In this document: positions 26,945 through 35,632 of the stretch, in pieces
Layout of the letters: each line of letters begins with the position of its first letter
Numbering within the stretch: the first letter of the stretch is position 1
Origin: Pseudomonadota bacterium
Lineage (GTDB): Bacteria; Pseudomonadota; Alphaproteobacteria; Rhizobiales; Xanthobacteraceae
Assembly: GCA_023422775.1 (NCBI GenBank)
Contig: JAFAGM010000093.1
Span: forward strand, 1-64,000
Direction: 5' to 3'
Length of the DNA stretch: 64,000 bases
Position numbers and translations under genes: made by a program
Notes under the pieces: model-generated
Databases searched by the model: none
What the model was told of the DNA's origin: nothing
Seen by the model: only the letters and a program-made list of their open reading frames with translations

Positions 26945-27856
26945 TCAACCCTTTGTCGCACCGGCGGTCAGGCCGGCTATGTAATAGTCCATCAGGAAGG
27001 CGTAGATGATCAGCGGAGGCGCCGCGCCGAGCAGGGCGCCGGTCATGATCTGTCCCCAGTTGAAGACGTCGCCCTTGATCAGCGTCGTGATGATGCCGAC
27101 CGGCATGACGAGCTGGTCGGTCGACGTCGTGAACACCAGCGGATAGAGGAATTGCGCCCAGGAGACCGTAAAGGCGAAGATCGTCGCCGCAATCAGACCG
27201 GGCAACGCGACCGGGATGAAGATACGGGTCAGTGTCTGGAACCAGGATGCGCCGTCGATGATGGCGGCCTCGTCGAGCTCCTTCGGAATCGAGGCGAAAT
27301 AGCCGATCATGATCCAGGTGCAGAACGGCACGGTCAGGGTCGGGTAGATAATAAGCAGCACATACCATCTGTTGATGAGCTGGATCCCGGTCCAGTCGCC
27401 GATCACCGCGAACATCTTGAACAGCGGAATGAAGAGCAGCGTCTCGGGAATGAGGTAGGTGAGGAAAACTCCTGTCGCCAGCGTCACCGAGCCCCAGAAT
27501 CGCATCCGTGCCAGCGCAAAGGCGGCAGGCACCGATATCAGCATGGTGATCGTGACAACGAAGATGGAGACGATTGCCGAGTTCCAGAAGAAGCGCAGGA
27601 ACTGGTTCGACGTAAGGAGGCCGATATAGTTTTCCAGCGTTGGATGGAATACCCACCACGGATTGGTCGCAGCCGAAATCTCGGCGCTGCTCTTCAATGA
27701 AGTAATGAGCATGTAGACCGGCGGCGTGAGCGAGAAGATCGCGAAGATCACCAGGAAGAAATACGACCAGCGCAACGCCCAGGCGCGATCGCGGCTCATG
27801 CTGCCGTACTTGACCTTGCGGGTCGGCGCGGCCTTGTCGATTGTCACCGTTGTCAT
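26945..27856 (-). CDS. ABC transporter permease, MalG-like
   Basis: A 303-residue inner-membrane permease with about six membrane segments. The cytoplasmic EAA loop that docks with the ATPase reads PKELDEAAIIDGASWFQ. Its start overlaps the stop of the other permease by one base (TGATG-type overlap), indicating translational coupling. The protein belongs to the carbohydrate uptake class. Confidence 0.92.
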   Translation of the reverse strand: MTTVTIDKAAPTRKVKYGSMSRDRAWALRWSYFFLVIFAIFSLTPPVYMLITSLKSSAEISAATNPWWVFHPTLENYIGLLTSNQFLRFFWNSAIVSIFVVTITMLISVPAAFALARMRFWGSVTLATGVFLTYLIPETLLFIPLFKMFAVIGDWTGIQLINRWYVLLIIYPTLTVPFCTWIMIGYFASIPKELDEAAIIDGASWFQTLTRIFIPVALPGLIAATIFAFTVSWAQFLYPLVFTTSTDQLVMPVGIITTLIKGDVFNWGQIMTGALLGAAPPLIIYAFLMDYYIAGLTAGATKG

Positions 27857-28794
27857 CAGGCTTCATTCCCGCGTTTGTTGACGTCGCGCAGGATGAAGAT
27901 CGCAGCGATCGCCAGGATGGGCACCATGAAGAGCGAAACGCTGGCACCCAAGGGTATGTCGCTGCCTTCGATTCCGACACGGAACGCCCACGTCGCGAAG
28001 ATGTGGGTTTGATCGAGCGGGCCGCCTGCGGTCAGGATGCGCACGATGTCGAAATTGGCGAAGGTGACGATCAGCGAGAACAGCGTCGTTATCGCGATGA
28101 TGTTTCGCATCATCGGCAGCGTCACGTACCAGATCCGCTGCCACCAGTTGGCGCCGTCGATCGCGGCGGCCTCGTAGAGCTGATCGGGCACCGACTTCAG
28201 CGCCGCCAGGTACATGATCATGAAGAACGGTGCGCCGACCCAGATGTTGACGAGGATGACCGAGAAGCGCGCCCACATGGGGTCGCCGGTCCAGGGGATC
28301 GGCCCGATGCCGAAGAAGGAGAGTGTATAGTTGAATGCGCTGTAGGAGGGATCGAACAGCCACAGCCAGGCGAGCGTACTCATCGCCGGCGGAATCACCC
28401 AGGGCACGAGCAGCATGCCGCGCCATTTGCGCTGACCCTTGGCGGGTATGTTGTGGACGAAATGCGCGACGATGAAGCCCAGCAGGGCCTTGAAGATGAC
28501 AGCGGTGATCGCGAAGATGCAGGACTGCTTGACGACGAGCCAGAACGTCTCGCGCTTGAAAAGGAACTCGAAGTTGCCCAGTCCGATGAACCGCTGCATC
28601 GATTTGTTCAGCGTCGCCAGGTGCAGTGCGTAGAATGCCGGATAGACCACGAGCAGCGTGATCAGCAGGATCAGCGGCAGCGTCATCAGGAACGCTACCG
28701 TCGACTTGCGCTTGAGCGCGTTGCGCAGACCGGAGCGTTTGCGTGTTGCTTGTGCGGTGGAGGCACGGTTCGGCTGCAATGCAACATCAGCCAT
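27856..28794 (-). CDS. ABC transporter permease, MalF-like
   Basis: A 312-residue inner-membrane permease, partner of the MalG-like protein. The EAA loop reads PDQLYEAAAIDGANWWQ. Several hydrophobic segments are visible, the first near residues 30-55 (FLMTLPLILLITLLVVYPAF). It lies 101 nt after the binding-protein gene in the same operon. Confidence 0.92.
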   Translation of the reverse strand: MADVALQPNRASTAQATRKRSGLRNALKRKSTVAFLMTLPLILLITLLVVYPAFYALHLATLNKSMQRFIGLGNFEFLFKRETFWLVVKQSCIFAITAVIFKALLGFIVAHFVHNIPAKGQRKWRGMLLVPWVIPPAMSTLAWLWLFDPSYSAFNYTLSFFGIGPIPWTGDPMWARFSVILVNIWVGAPFFMIMYLAALKSVPDQLYEAAAIDGANWWQRIWYVTLPMMRNIIAITTLFSLIVTFANFDIVRILTAGGPLDQTHIFATWAFRVGIEGSDIPLGASVSLFMVPILAIAAIFILRDVNKRGNEA

Positions 28795-28895
28795 GGTGCG
28801 TTTTCATCCCTGTCAGATTTCTGTTGGCCTTGCCGGCGTAAGGCTGAATGCGGAAATGGCGGCCTGCGATCGGCAGGCCGCCATCGTCCGGTGCG

Positions 28896-30236
28896 TCAGC
28901 TTCGCATGAAGCCTTCACATTCGCCTTCGGCCCAGGCGAGCGTCTTCTCCATCGCTTCGCCCTTGGCAAAACGCAGGCACATCTTGGTCAGGGTCGCCTG
29001 CGTGTAGATCTGCTGCGCGATCTTCGGCGGTGCGGGCGAAGCTGCGATTGAAAGCGTCTGATGGTTATGCGGGTTCGGATAGTGGTAGAGCGTGCCCTTG
29101 GGAGGCCCTTGCTCCTGCCAGACCTTCAACGTGGTGAGCTTCTCGTAGCAGGGCAGGTCGTAGCCGCCGCTGGCCACCACCATCTTTTCGATCGAGTCGG
29201 CCTGCGAAAGGGTTCTCAGCACGCTCTTGGCTGCTTCCTTGTTCTTGGAGAACGACCAGGTACCCCAGAAGTACGGCAGGTAAGGTGCGAAGCGGCCCTT
29301 GGGCCCGGCCGGGAAGCCGTGAGTCCAGCATTGCTCGGCAATCTGCGGCGCGTCGCGCTTGGCGACCGCCCAGGCGCTCGGCGGGTTCATGATGAGCGCG
29401 CCCTTGCCGGAGACCAGCCACTTGTTGTTCGAAGCGTCGTCCCAGGCCCCGACATCCGGCGGCAGGAACGCGATCAGCTTCTTGTAGAACTCCAGCGCCT
29501 GGCGCACGGCATCCGTCTTGACGGTGAGGTTGCCCTTCGCGTCGACGAGAGCTGCACCGAAAGCCTGGAAGAACGCGCCGGCGGAGTCGACATTGTCGCT
29601 GGTCTCGCCGAGCCCGATGCCGAAGGGGACGCCGGCCTTCTGGCAGGCCTCTGCGGCTTTCAGGAAGGTTTCCAGATTCCAGTTGTCGGCTTTGGGTGCG
29701 CTGCCTGCCGGGTACATTGCCTGCACGTCGATGCCGGCGTGCTGCTTCATCAGGTCGATGCGGGAACAGGGGCCCTTGATCTGGCTGCCGACGCTCGCCG
29801 GCACCGCGAGCCATTTGCCGTTGACCTGGCCCAGATACTTCACCGTGCCATTCGGTTCGCCGTTCTGCTTGATGAGGTCTGTCACCACATCGGTCATGGG
29901 CTCCAGCAGTTCGGCCTGCGCATGCGGCCACCAGGTGGGCATGGCCAGAATGTCATGCCCGGATTTCGCCTGCGCTTCAGCGGCGATGGTGAGCAGGTTC
30001 TTGTTGCCCTGGCTCGGAATGTAGTCGATCTGCACCTCGACCTTTTCCTTCTCGGCCCAGGCATTGACGATGTCGGTCGAGGCCTTGTTCGCCCCGGGGA
30101 CCCAGTGGTCCCAGAAGCCGATCGAAAGTTTGCCGGCGGCGTGGGCGCCGCGAACGTAGGGCGCTGTAATCATTGCTGCGGATGTTAGCGCTGTCGCAGC
30201 AACAAATTGTCGGCGAGAAAGCTTCTTGCGAGACAT
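28896..30236 (-). CDS. ABC transporter solute-binding protein, family 1, Tat-type signal
   Basis: A 446-residue periplasmic binding protein that delivers an unknown sugar-like substrate to the permeases. The N-terminus holds a twin-arginine signal (SRRQFVAATALTSAAMITAP), cleaved near AHA-AG. The fold type is shown by FWDHWVPGANKASTDIVNAW and by the extracellular domain length. GAGG lies upstream of the ATG. It is the first gene of an operon that originally ran binding protein, two permeases, ATPase, dehydrogenase, amidase. The amidase and dehydrogenase suggest that the substrate carries an amide or yields a hydroxyacid. Confidence 0.9.
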   Translation of the reverse strand: MSRKKLSRRQFVAATALTSAAMITAPYVRGAHAAGKLSIGFWDHWVPGANKASTDIVNAWAEKEKVEVQIDYIPSQGNKNLLTIAAEAQAKSGHDILAMPTWWPHAQAELLEPMTDVVTDLIKQNGEPNGTVKYLGQVNGKWLAVPASVGSQIKGPCSRIDLMKQHAGIDVQAMYPAGSAPKADNWNLETFLKAAEACQKAGVPFGIGLGETSDNVDSAGAFFQAFGAALVDAKGNLTVKTDAVRQALEFYKKLIAFLPPDVGAWDDASNNKWLVSGKGALIMNPPSAWAVAKRDAPQIAEQCWTHGFPAGPKGRFAPYLPYFWGTWSFSKNKEAAKSVLRTLSQADSIEKMVVASGGYDLPCYEKLTTLKVWQEQGPPKGTLYHYPNPHNHQTLSIAASPAPPKIAQQIYTQATLTKMCLRFAKGEAMEKTLAWAEGECEGFMRS

Positions 30237-30703
30237 GTGTTTCCTCTTTGCTGAGCCAGATTTTGCTTATTATTTTTTGTCTCCGGCTGATGTCAGAGCG
30301 CACGGATGCGGCCTGCCAGCGGAGATTTAGTTCCGCGATCAGACCAGAATTGTTTGCATCTGTCGAGAAAACACATTGAGCGCCGTCATTGGACTAACGT
30401 TGGACTAACGTTGCGTTCAAATCCCGCGCAACGGGCGCAATGATGCGGCATGTTCCGAAACCCCGACAGTTTCGCATCCATATTGCGTCGCACACTTGAG
30501 CCGCCTGCGAGCGGGGTGCGCGGTTGAGCCGCACGCCATCGGACGCGCTGTGCCTGAGCGGGCAGGGTCTCCCTGCCGCGGACTGGGTGGCGCAACGGTG
30601 GCGGGCTTGGGGCGAAGACGATAGTTTGCGCACGATAAGGATTCACGAGCTTCCGCGAAGGCTGTTCTTGCCGAGTTGCCTGTTCGACCATGGAGACCAA
30701 ATA
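30237..30703. other. 467-bp intergenic control region
   Basis: No gene is supported. It must hold the promoters of the leftward transporter operon and of the rightward LTXXQ gene. It contains an exact tandem repeat TTGGACTAACG at 30389-30399 and 30400-30410, and a hairpin GGCAGGG-tct-CCCTGCC near 30560-30577. Confidence 0.4.
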
Positions 30704-31519
30704 ATGAGCACCCCTGAACAGATCGCGCGTGCACCGCGGCGGCCGGGTTTCGTCCTCGCAGCCATCGCCTTGCTGGCTCTTTGCCCCTCGGCAGCGGCGA
30801 ACGCGCAGGGGCTGGTGCAGGGCGTTCAGCAAGGTGCCCGCGAGGGAAACAAGGCGGCGGGCCCGGTCGGCGGCGTGCTGGGCGGCGCGATCGGCGGCGT
30901 GGTGGGTGTGGTTGGCGGCGTCGTCGGTGCTGTGACCGGAGGCGGCGGTGGTGGGGGCGGCAGCAAGGGCGGGCAGGCACCCGCGGCGAAGGAGGCCAGG
31001 CAAGGCGAACCTTCGAAACAGGGCGAGGGCGCGAAGCAGGGCGAGGCTTCAAAGCAGGGGGATGCCTCGAAGTCCGCGAAGGGAGCCAAGGGCACCAAGT
31101 CCGCCAAGGCCGGGAAGCAGCAGCAACAGGCCGCGGTTCTCACCCAAACCGGCGCACCGCAACTGACCGCCGAGCAGATCGTCGCCAACAGCGACGCCAA
31201 TATCGAACGGATCAAGAAGGAGTTGAACCTGACGCCGGAGCAGGAGAAGCACTGGGCCGGCTTCAACAGTGCGATGCACTATCTCGGCAACAACGGCGCC
31301 GACCGCGTCAATCTGCGTATCGCCCGCGCCAAGCGCGACCCGCCCGACGACATCATTGAGCAGATGCGCAACGAGGCCCAGTTTCTCAACGACCGCGCCG
31401 TCGATCAGCGCAACGTAGCCGATGCCGCCGAGCCGCTTTATGCGAGCCTGGACGACAATCAGAAGAAGGTCTTCATTCAGGAAATGGTCAATCTGAGCCA
31501 CGAGCGCGGGCTCGATTAG
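30704..31519 (+). CDS. LTXXQ-motif (Spy/CpxP-like) exported protein with Gly-rich and Lys-rich linker
   Basis: A 271-residue exported protein. A signal peptide (AAIALLALCPSAAANAQ) is followed by a Gly/Val-rich stretch that may associate with membranes (GGVLGGAIGGVVGVVGGVVG). Next comes a run of Lys/Gln/Gly repeats (KQGE and KQGD units), then a helical domain beginning LNLTPEQEKHW. The LTPEQ motif places it with Spy/CpxP-like periplasmic proteins. The ATG at 30704 has GGAG upstream; the longer frame to 30524 lacks support. Confidence 0.75.
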   Translation: MSTPEQIARAPRRPGFVLAAIALLALCPSAAANAQGLVQGVQQGAREGNKAAGPVGGVLGGAIGGVVGVVGGVVGAVTGGGGGGGGSKGGQAPAAKEARQGEPSKQGEGAKQGEASKQGDASKSAKGAKGTKSAKAGKQQQQAAVLTQTGAPQLTAEQIVANSDANIERIKKELNLTPEQEKHWAGFNSAMHYLGNNGADRVNLRIARAKRDPPDDIIEQMRNEAQFLNDRAVDQRNVADAAEPLYASLDDNQKKVFIQEMVNLSHERGLD

Positions 31520-31751
31520 CCGGCGGCGGAATAGCCGGGCACGCAGGCCCTGGGGTAGGTTTGAAGGCGCGGCACCCGGCTATCGTGCCGCAGCGGCGCG
31601 GCCCCTCCAATCGCCATGCAATGATGAAGAAAACCCGGCGGACTAGCGCCATACTGATGGCTGACTTGCGGCGTTGTCGGGAACTTCGTGCTTTGGCGGC
31701 CGCTGTTGCTCCCGGACATCATGCGAATTGCGGAGACGCGCCGCGAAAATC

Positions 31752-31823
31752 TCAAGCCTTCGCAAAATTCAGTTCGACGCCTGTGCCGTCGGGGTCGCAG
31801 AGGAAGAACTGCGTATCGCGGGT
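31752..31823 (-). pseudogene. Remnant of a glyoxalase/VOC family protein, C-terminal end only
   Basis: In this frame the minus strand encodes TRDTQFFLCDPDGTGVELNF and a final AKA before TGA. This is the typical end of a vicinal-oxygen-chelate protein, with the metal-binding Glu in GVELNF. No upstream part exists, because the acyl-CoA dehydrogenase-like gene ends five bases away. A deletion has probably joined the two genes. Confidence 0.55.
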
Positions 31824-31828
31824 TCTCC

Positions 31829-33013
31829 CTAGACAAAGCTGAGGTCGGTATCGACGCCCATCATCCAGGCGCCGACGGTTTCAAAATGCCGGAGCTGGCC
31901 CTGCAACTGTTGCGTCACGGTGTGGATGTCGCGGAAGCGGCGCTCCAGCGGATGGTTTTCGAAGATCGCGGTCGCGCCGGCGGCGTTATAGGCAAAGTCC
32001 ACCGCCTCGCGCGCCTTGTGAATGGCATTGGTCGAAGCCATGCGGATGTTCATGCGTTGGGCAACCGTGATGGTGGCGCCGGCGACAAGATCCTTCCAGA
32101 TGTCGGCCATCGACTGCAGCACATAGCCACGCGCGGCGCGGAGATTGACCTCGGCCTGGGCGAGGTTGCTCTGGACCACCGCGTTGTCCCGCAGCGAGCC
32201 CCTTGCGCCGCGCGGCACCTTGTTGCGCATGGTTTCAACGAAATTGTCGAGCGCTGTTCGGGCGATGCCGCAGGCGACGCCGGCAAACCCCATCTGGTAG
32301 CAAGTGTGGTTGCTCATGCGGTAGAGCGGACCGGTTTCGCGGCATTCCCGGTCGAATTCCCGGGTGATCGAATGATCGGAGCGAACGAAGAAATCGTTCA
32401 GGGCAAACTGGTCGCTGGCGGTGCCGCGCAGGCCGACGGTGTTCCAGATGTCGGTCCATTGCACGTCGTCGGAACGCACCAGCATAGTGCGCTCGAGCGG
32501 GACGCCGCCGGCGTCATATCTGGGCGAGCCATCGGCCGCGAAGATCGGACAATGCGCGCCGAGCCAGGTGGCATGGCGGCCGCCCGAGGCAAAAGACCAA
32601 ACGCCGGTCACCCGATAGCCGCCCTCGCATTCGACGGCGCGAACCCTCGGACCGGGCCCCCAGGCCAGCACCGCACGCCGATCGCCGAAGATCTCCCGCG
32701 CTACCGGCAGATCGAGATAGGCGGCCGACATGGCGCAGCCGCCAGCCTGGCTGAGGCACCAGGCCGTCGAGGCATCGGCTTTGGCGATGGTTTCGATGAC
32801 GTGGAAGAAGGTGACCGGATCGGTTTCGATCCCGTTCGTCGAGCGGGGCAGCAACAGGCGGAACAACTGCGCGTCGTGCAGCCGGTCGAGCAGGGCCGGC
32901 GGCAACCGGCGCGCATCCTCGATGTCGTCAGAAGCCGCCGCGATGTCGGCGCGGAGGGCTTCCGCCCGGGCGATCACCGCCCGGTCGCCCGCGAGATCAG
33001 TCGGCGCGTTCAC
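31829..33013 (-). CDS. Acyl-CoA dehydrogenase-like flavoprotein (flavin-dependent monooxygenase type)
   Basis: A 394-residue protein of the acyl-CoA dehydrogenase fold, closest in pattern to the hydroxylase subgroup that uses reduced flavin (HpaB/DszC/HsaA type). The blocks ASTAWCLSQAGG, GYRVTGVWSFASGGRHATWLG and WNTVGLRGTASDQFALNDFFV are visible, and the C-terminal helix bundle is complete. I place the start at GTG 33013 (MNAPTDLAGD); the open frame extends to 33094 but without conserved sequence. Its substrate is unknown. Confidence 0.8.
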   Translation of the reverse strand: MNAPTDLAGDRAVIARAEALRADIAAASDDIEDARRLPPALLDRLHDAQLFRLLLPRSTNGIETDPVTFFHVIETIAKADASTAWCLSQAGGCAMSAAYLDLPVAREIFGDRRAVLAWGPGPRVRAVECEGGYRVTGVWSFASGGRHATWLGAHCPIFAADGSPRYDAGGVPLERTMLVRSDDVQWTDIWNTVGLRGTASDQFALNDFFVRSDHSITREFDRECRETGPLYRMSNHTCYQMGFAGVACGIARTALDNFVETMRNKVPRGARGSLRDNAVVQSNLAQAEVNLRAARGYVLQSMADIWKDLVAGATITVAQRMNIRMASTNAIHKAREAVDFAYNAAGATAIFENHPLERRFRDIHTVTQQLQGQLRHFETVGAWMMGVDTDLSFV

Positions 33014-33326
33014 GACCAGTCCTGCCGTTCTCTGGTGATCATGTCGTTTCCCCGGGCGACTGTTTATCGTCGAGCGGCGCGCTCCCGCCTCCACGCAAAG
33101 CTAACGTGCGGCGGCAACGAACGGCAAGCCCATGCCGGCGCGGAGCGCGCCTGCGAAGAAAATATCCTGATGTCGTCTATCCGGCACGATGCGCTGCAAA
33201 AGGGATTGCCCGCGGCTGGAAAATCTGGTGGACCATCCCGCCGGCCGGAATACCCTGCGCGTGCGCTGCAGTGCACGCGCCCGGCATATTGCGGCGAACG
33301 TCATCATTTGAGCGGGACCTGACGGG

Positions 33327-33581
33327 ATGGAAGAAAAGCGCAAATATCCGCGGACGGAGGTCGATGAGCCTGCCTACGTTTCGTCAGGTGGCTCGGTGAT
33401 GCGCTGCGTGGTGCGGAACATCTCGCAGGAAGGCGCTGCGATCGATGTCGAGAATCCGGCCTTCGTTCCGCAGCGCTTTCGCCTCGTCATGGCGAAGGAC
33501 TCCTCGATCGTCCATGAATGCCGCGTCGCCTGGATCAAGAAAAACCGGGTCGGCCTCACTTTCGTCGAGCAGGACTCGTGA
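33327..33581 (+). CDS. PilZ domain protein
   Basis: An 84-residue single PilZ domain, likely to bind cyclic di-GMP. The binding motifs are visible as RKYPR near the start and NISQEGA in the middle, where D/N-x-S-x2-G is expected. There is no partner domain, so it probably acts by binding another protein. No operon partner is near. Confidence 0.85.
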   Translation: MEEKRKYPRTEVDEPAYVSSGGSVMRCVVRNISQEGAAIDVENPAFVPQRFRLVMAKDSSIVHECRVAWIKKNRVGLTFVEQDS

Positions 33582-33620
33582 GCCCCATCTTGCCGTGCGC
33601 GGTTGCTCAGTCGAGCCTGG

Positions 33621-34256
33621 TCACTTCTTCAGCAGGGGCTTGATCCGTTCTTCGAATTCCTCGAACGACAGCGCTCCCTGGAGGCGTACTCCGTTGAGAA
33701 AGAAGGTCGGCGTCGAGGTGACCTTCAACTCCCGTGCCGCGTATTGCTGATCGGCGTTGAGCTTGTCGAACTGCGACTGATCCTTCTCGCAGGTCTCGAC
33801 TTCCTCCACGCTCATCCCGTGCATCCTGCCGACATAGAACAGCGTGTCCTTGGTCTGCGCCACCAGGCGGTCCTGCAGCTTGAAGAGGATTTCGACCGCG
33901 CCGAGATATTTTTCGGAGTCGTTCTTGCCGATGCAACGCGCCAGTATCGAGGCTGCTGCCGCCTTGATGTCGAGCGGAAATTCGCGGAACACGAAGCGCA
34001 CCTTGCCGGTATCGATGTATTTCGATCGCAGCATCGGAAAGACATTCTGTCCGAACGCCGCGCAATGCGGGCAGGTCAGTGACGAGTATTCGGTGACCGT
34101 CACCGGCGCTTTCTCGGACCCGATCGAGATCTCGGGCAAGGACACCGGCCTTGCGACTGCTGCGCCAATTGCGGTCTGCGCTATCGCAACGTCCGCGAAC
34201 GGCGGGGATGCGAAGGCGAGGAGGGCTGCAACGGCGATACGGAGATGAACGTTCAA
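33621..34256 (-). CDS. DsbA family thiol:disulfide oxidoreductase, TTG start
   Basis: A 211-residue exported thioredoxin-fold protein of the DsbA/BdbD group. The active site is CPHC in SSLTCPHCAAFG, with the cis-Pro loop in VTSTPTFFLNG. A signal peptide (VHLRIAVAALLAFASPPFADV) follows a TTG start at 34256, chosen because GGAG lies six bases upstream. The GTG at 34304 has no such site and would put 16 residues before the signal. It acts in the periplasm. Confidence 0.87.
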   Translation of the reverse strand: MNVHLRIAVAALLAFASPPFADVAIAQTAIGAAVARPVSLPEISIGSEKAPVTVTEYSSLTCPHCAAFGQNVFPMLRSKYIDTGKVRFVFREFPLDIKAAAASILARCIGKNDSEKYLGAVEILFKLQDRLVAQTKDTLFYVGRMHGMSVEEVETCEKDQSQFDKLNADQQYAARELKVTSTPTFFLNGVRLQGALSFEEFEERIKPLLKK

Positions 34257-34430
34257 CGTATGCTCCGACGGAAGCTGGCGTGAGTTGGCGCGGCGCCAGC
34301 ACACGGAATGCCCGTAGTTTTACGGACGAACTGATCGTGGCTGCCCGGGTCAATGCCGCTATCGGAGTTGACCGGACATTTATTGCAATACAATCATGGA
34401 GATGAGGAGAGGGGAAGTGCGGGGGAGTGT

Positions 34431-35507
34431 GTGCAGACAGATCCATTCATAGACGACATCTATGAAGCAGCAGTGGTTCCGGAGAGATGGCAGGCGATCC
34501 TGGATCGTTTGGCGGTAATGGCGGATGCCGAAGGTACGTTGCTTTTTGCCGCATGCCCGGGTGAGCCCCGGTGGCTGGCGTCGGAGGCGATCCAGGACGC
34601 GATCAAGGCGTGGATCGGCAGCAAGTGGTATCTCGATAATCCGCGCGGGCGGCGTCTTGTCCCGCGCGAGGAGCCCAGGTTTCTGACGGATCTCGATGCG
34701 ATGACGACCGAGGAGATCGATGCCTCGGACTTCTATACCGAGTTGCTGCGGCCCCGCGGTCTCGGCTGGTGCGTTGGAACGTCGATCCGCTCGCCCGCCG
34801 GGGACACACTCGTGTTTTCAATCGAGAAGGCCTATGCAAAAGGTCCAGTGCCTCGCGCGGTCGCCGAGCGACTCGACAGCCTGCGGCCCCATCTCGCCCG
34901 GGCATCGCTGCTTTCGGCACGCCTTGGGCTCGACCGGGCGAAATCCACCGTTGCAACGCTGGAGACGATCGGCCTTCCGGCTGCGGCGCTGGCGCCGGAT
35001 GGCCGCGTGGTTTCGACGAATGCCGGATTCCTCGCCAGCGAGCCGCGCATCAGGATCGGCGCAGGCAACTCGATACAGCTCGCATCCGTCCCGGCTCAGG
35101 CTCTGCTGATGGAGGCGATCTCGAACACGGGGATTGCGTCCGGCCGGATCGGTAAATCGATTCCGGTTCGGGCTTCGGCGGGAGAACCTGCCTTTGTCGC
35201 GCACGTCGTGCCGCTGCGAGGCGGAGCTCTCGACGTTTTCACGGGAGCGCTGTCGATTGTCTTCACGACGTCGATGACACCGAGTGCAAGCCCCGCGCCG
35301 TCATTGCTGCAGGCGCTGTTCGATTTGACGCCGGCCGAGGCACGAACCGCCGGCCAGATCACCGAAGGCAAATCCATCGAGCAGATTTCGTTCGAGAGCG
35401 GGATCTCACAGAATACGATCCGAACCCATCTCAAATCGGTTTTCCAGAAAACCGGCGTGGAGCGGCAGGCGGAGCTCGTCAGCCTGCTGAGCATCTCCCT
35501 GAGATGA
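34431..35507 (+). CDS. LuxR-type transcriptional regulator
   Basis: A 358-residue regulator with a C-terminal LuxR helix-turn-helix (LTPAEARTAGQITEGKSIEQ, then QNTIRTHLKSVFQKTGV). The N-terminal 280 residues look like a PAS/GAF-like sensory region without a recognised ligand pocket. The GTG at 34431 follows GGGGGAG closely, whereas the ATG at 34353 has no ribosome binding site; both remain possible. It lies 125 nt upstream of the aminotransferase and may control it. Confidence 0.82.
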   Translation: MQTDPFIDDIYEAAVVPERWQAILDRLAVMADAEGTLLFAACPGEPRWLASEAIQDAIKAWIGSKWYLDNPRGRRLVPREEPRFLTDLDAMTTEEIDASDFYTELLRPRGLGWCVGTSIRSPAGDTLVFSIEKAYAKGPVPRAVAERLDSLRPHLARASLLSARLGLDRAKSTVATLETIGLPAAALAPDGRVVSTNAGFLASEPRIRIGAGNSIQLASVPAQALLMEAISNTGIASGRIGKSIPVRASAGEPAFVAHVVPLRGGALDVFTGALSIVFTTSMTPSASPAPSLLQALFDLTPAEARTAGQITEGKSIEQISFESGISQNTIRTHLKSVFQKTGVERQAELVSLLSISLR

Positions 35508-35632
35508 CTGGCTGAAGGAGTCTCTGCCTGATCTTGTCGCTGCCCGCTCGCAATGGTTTGATGCAGCGTGGCGCGCGCACTGCGTCGAAGCGGACCCGGT
35601 GTCGTCTGCTCCGCGGCCAACGAGAGGACGGC

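Noticed and set aside
31688..33322. Long plus-strand open frame (544 codons)
   Set aside because: It is the reverse-frame shadow of the acyl-CoA dehydrogenase-like gene; its translation is Arg/His/Gly-rich with no family pattern.
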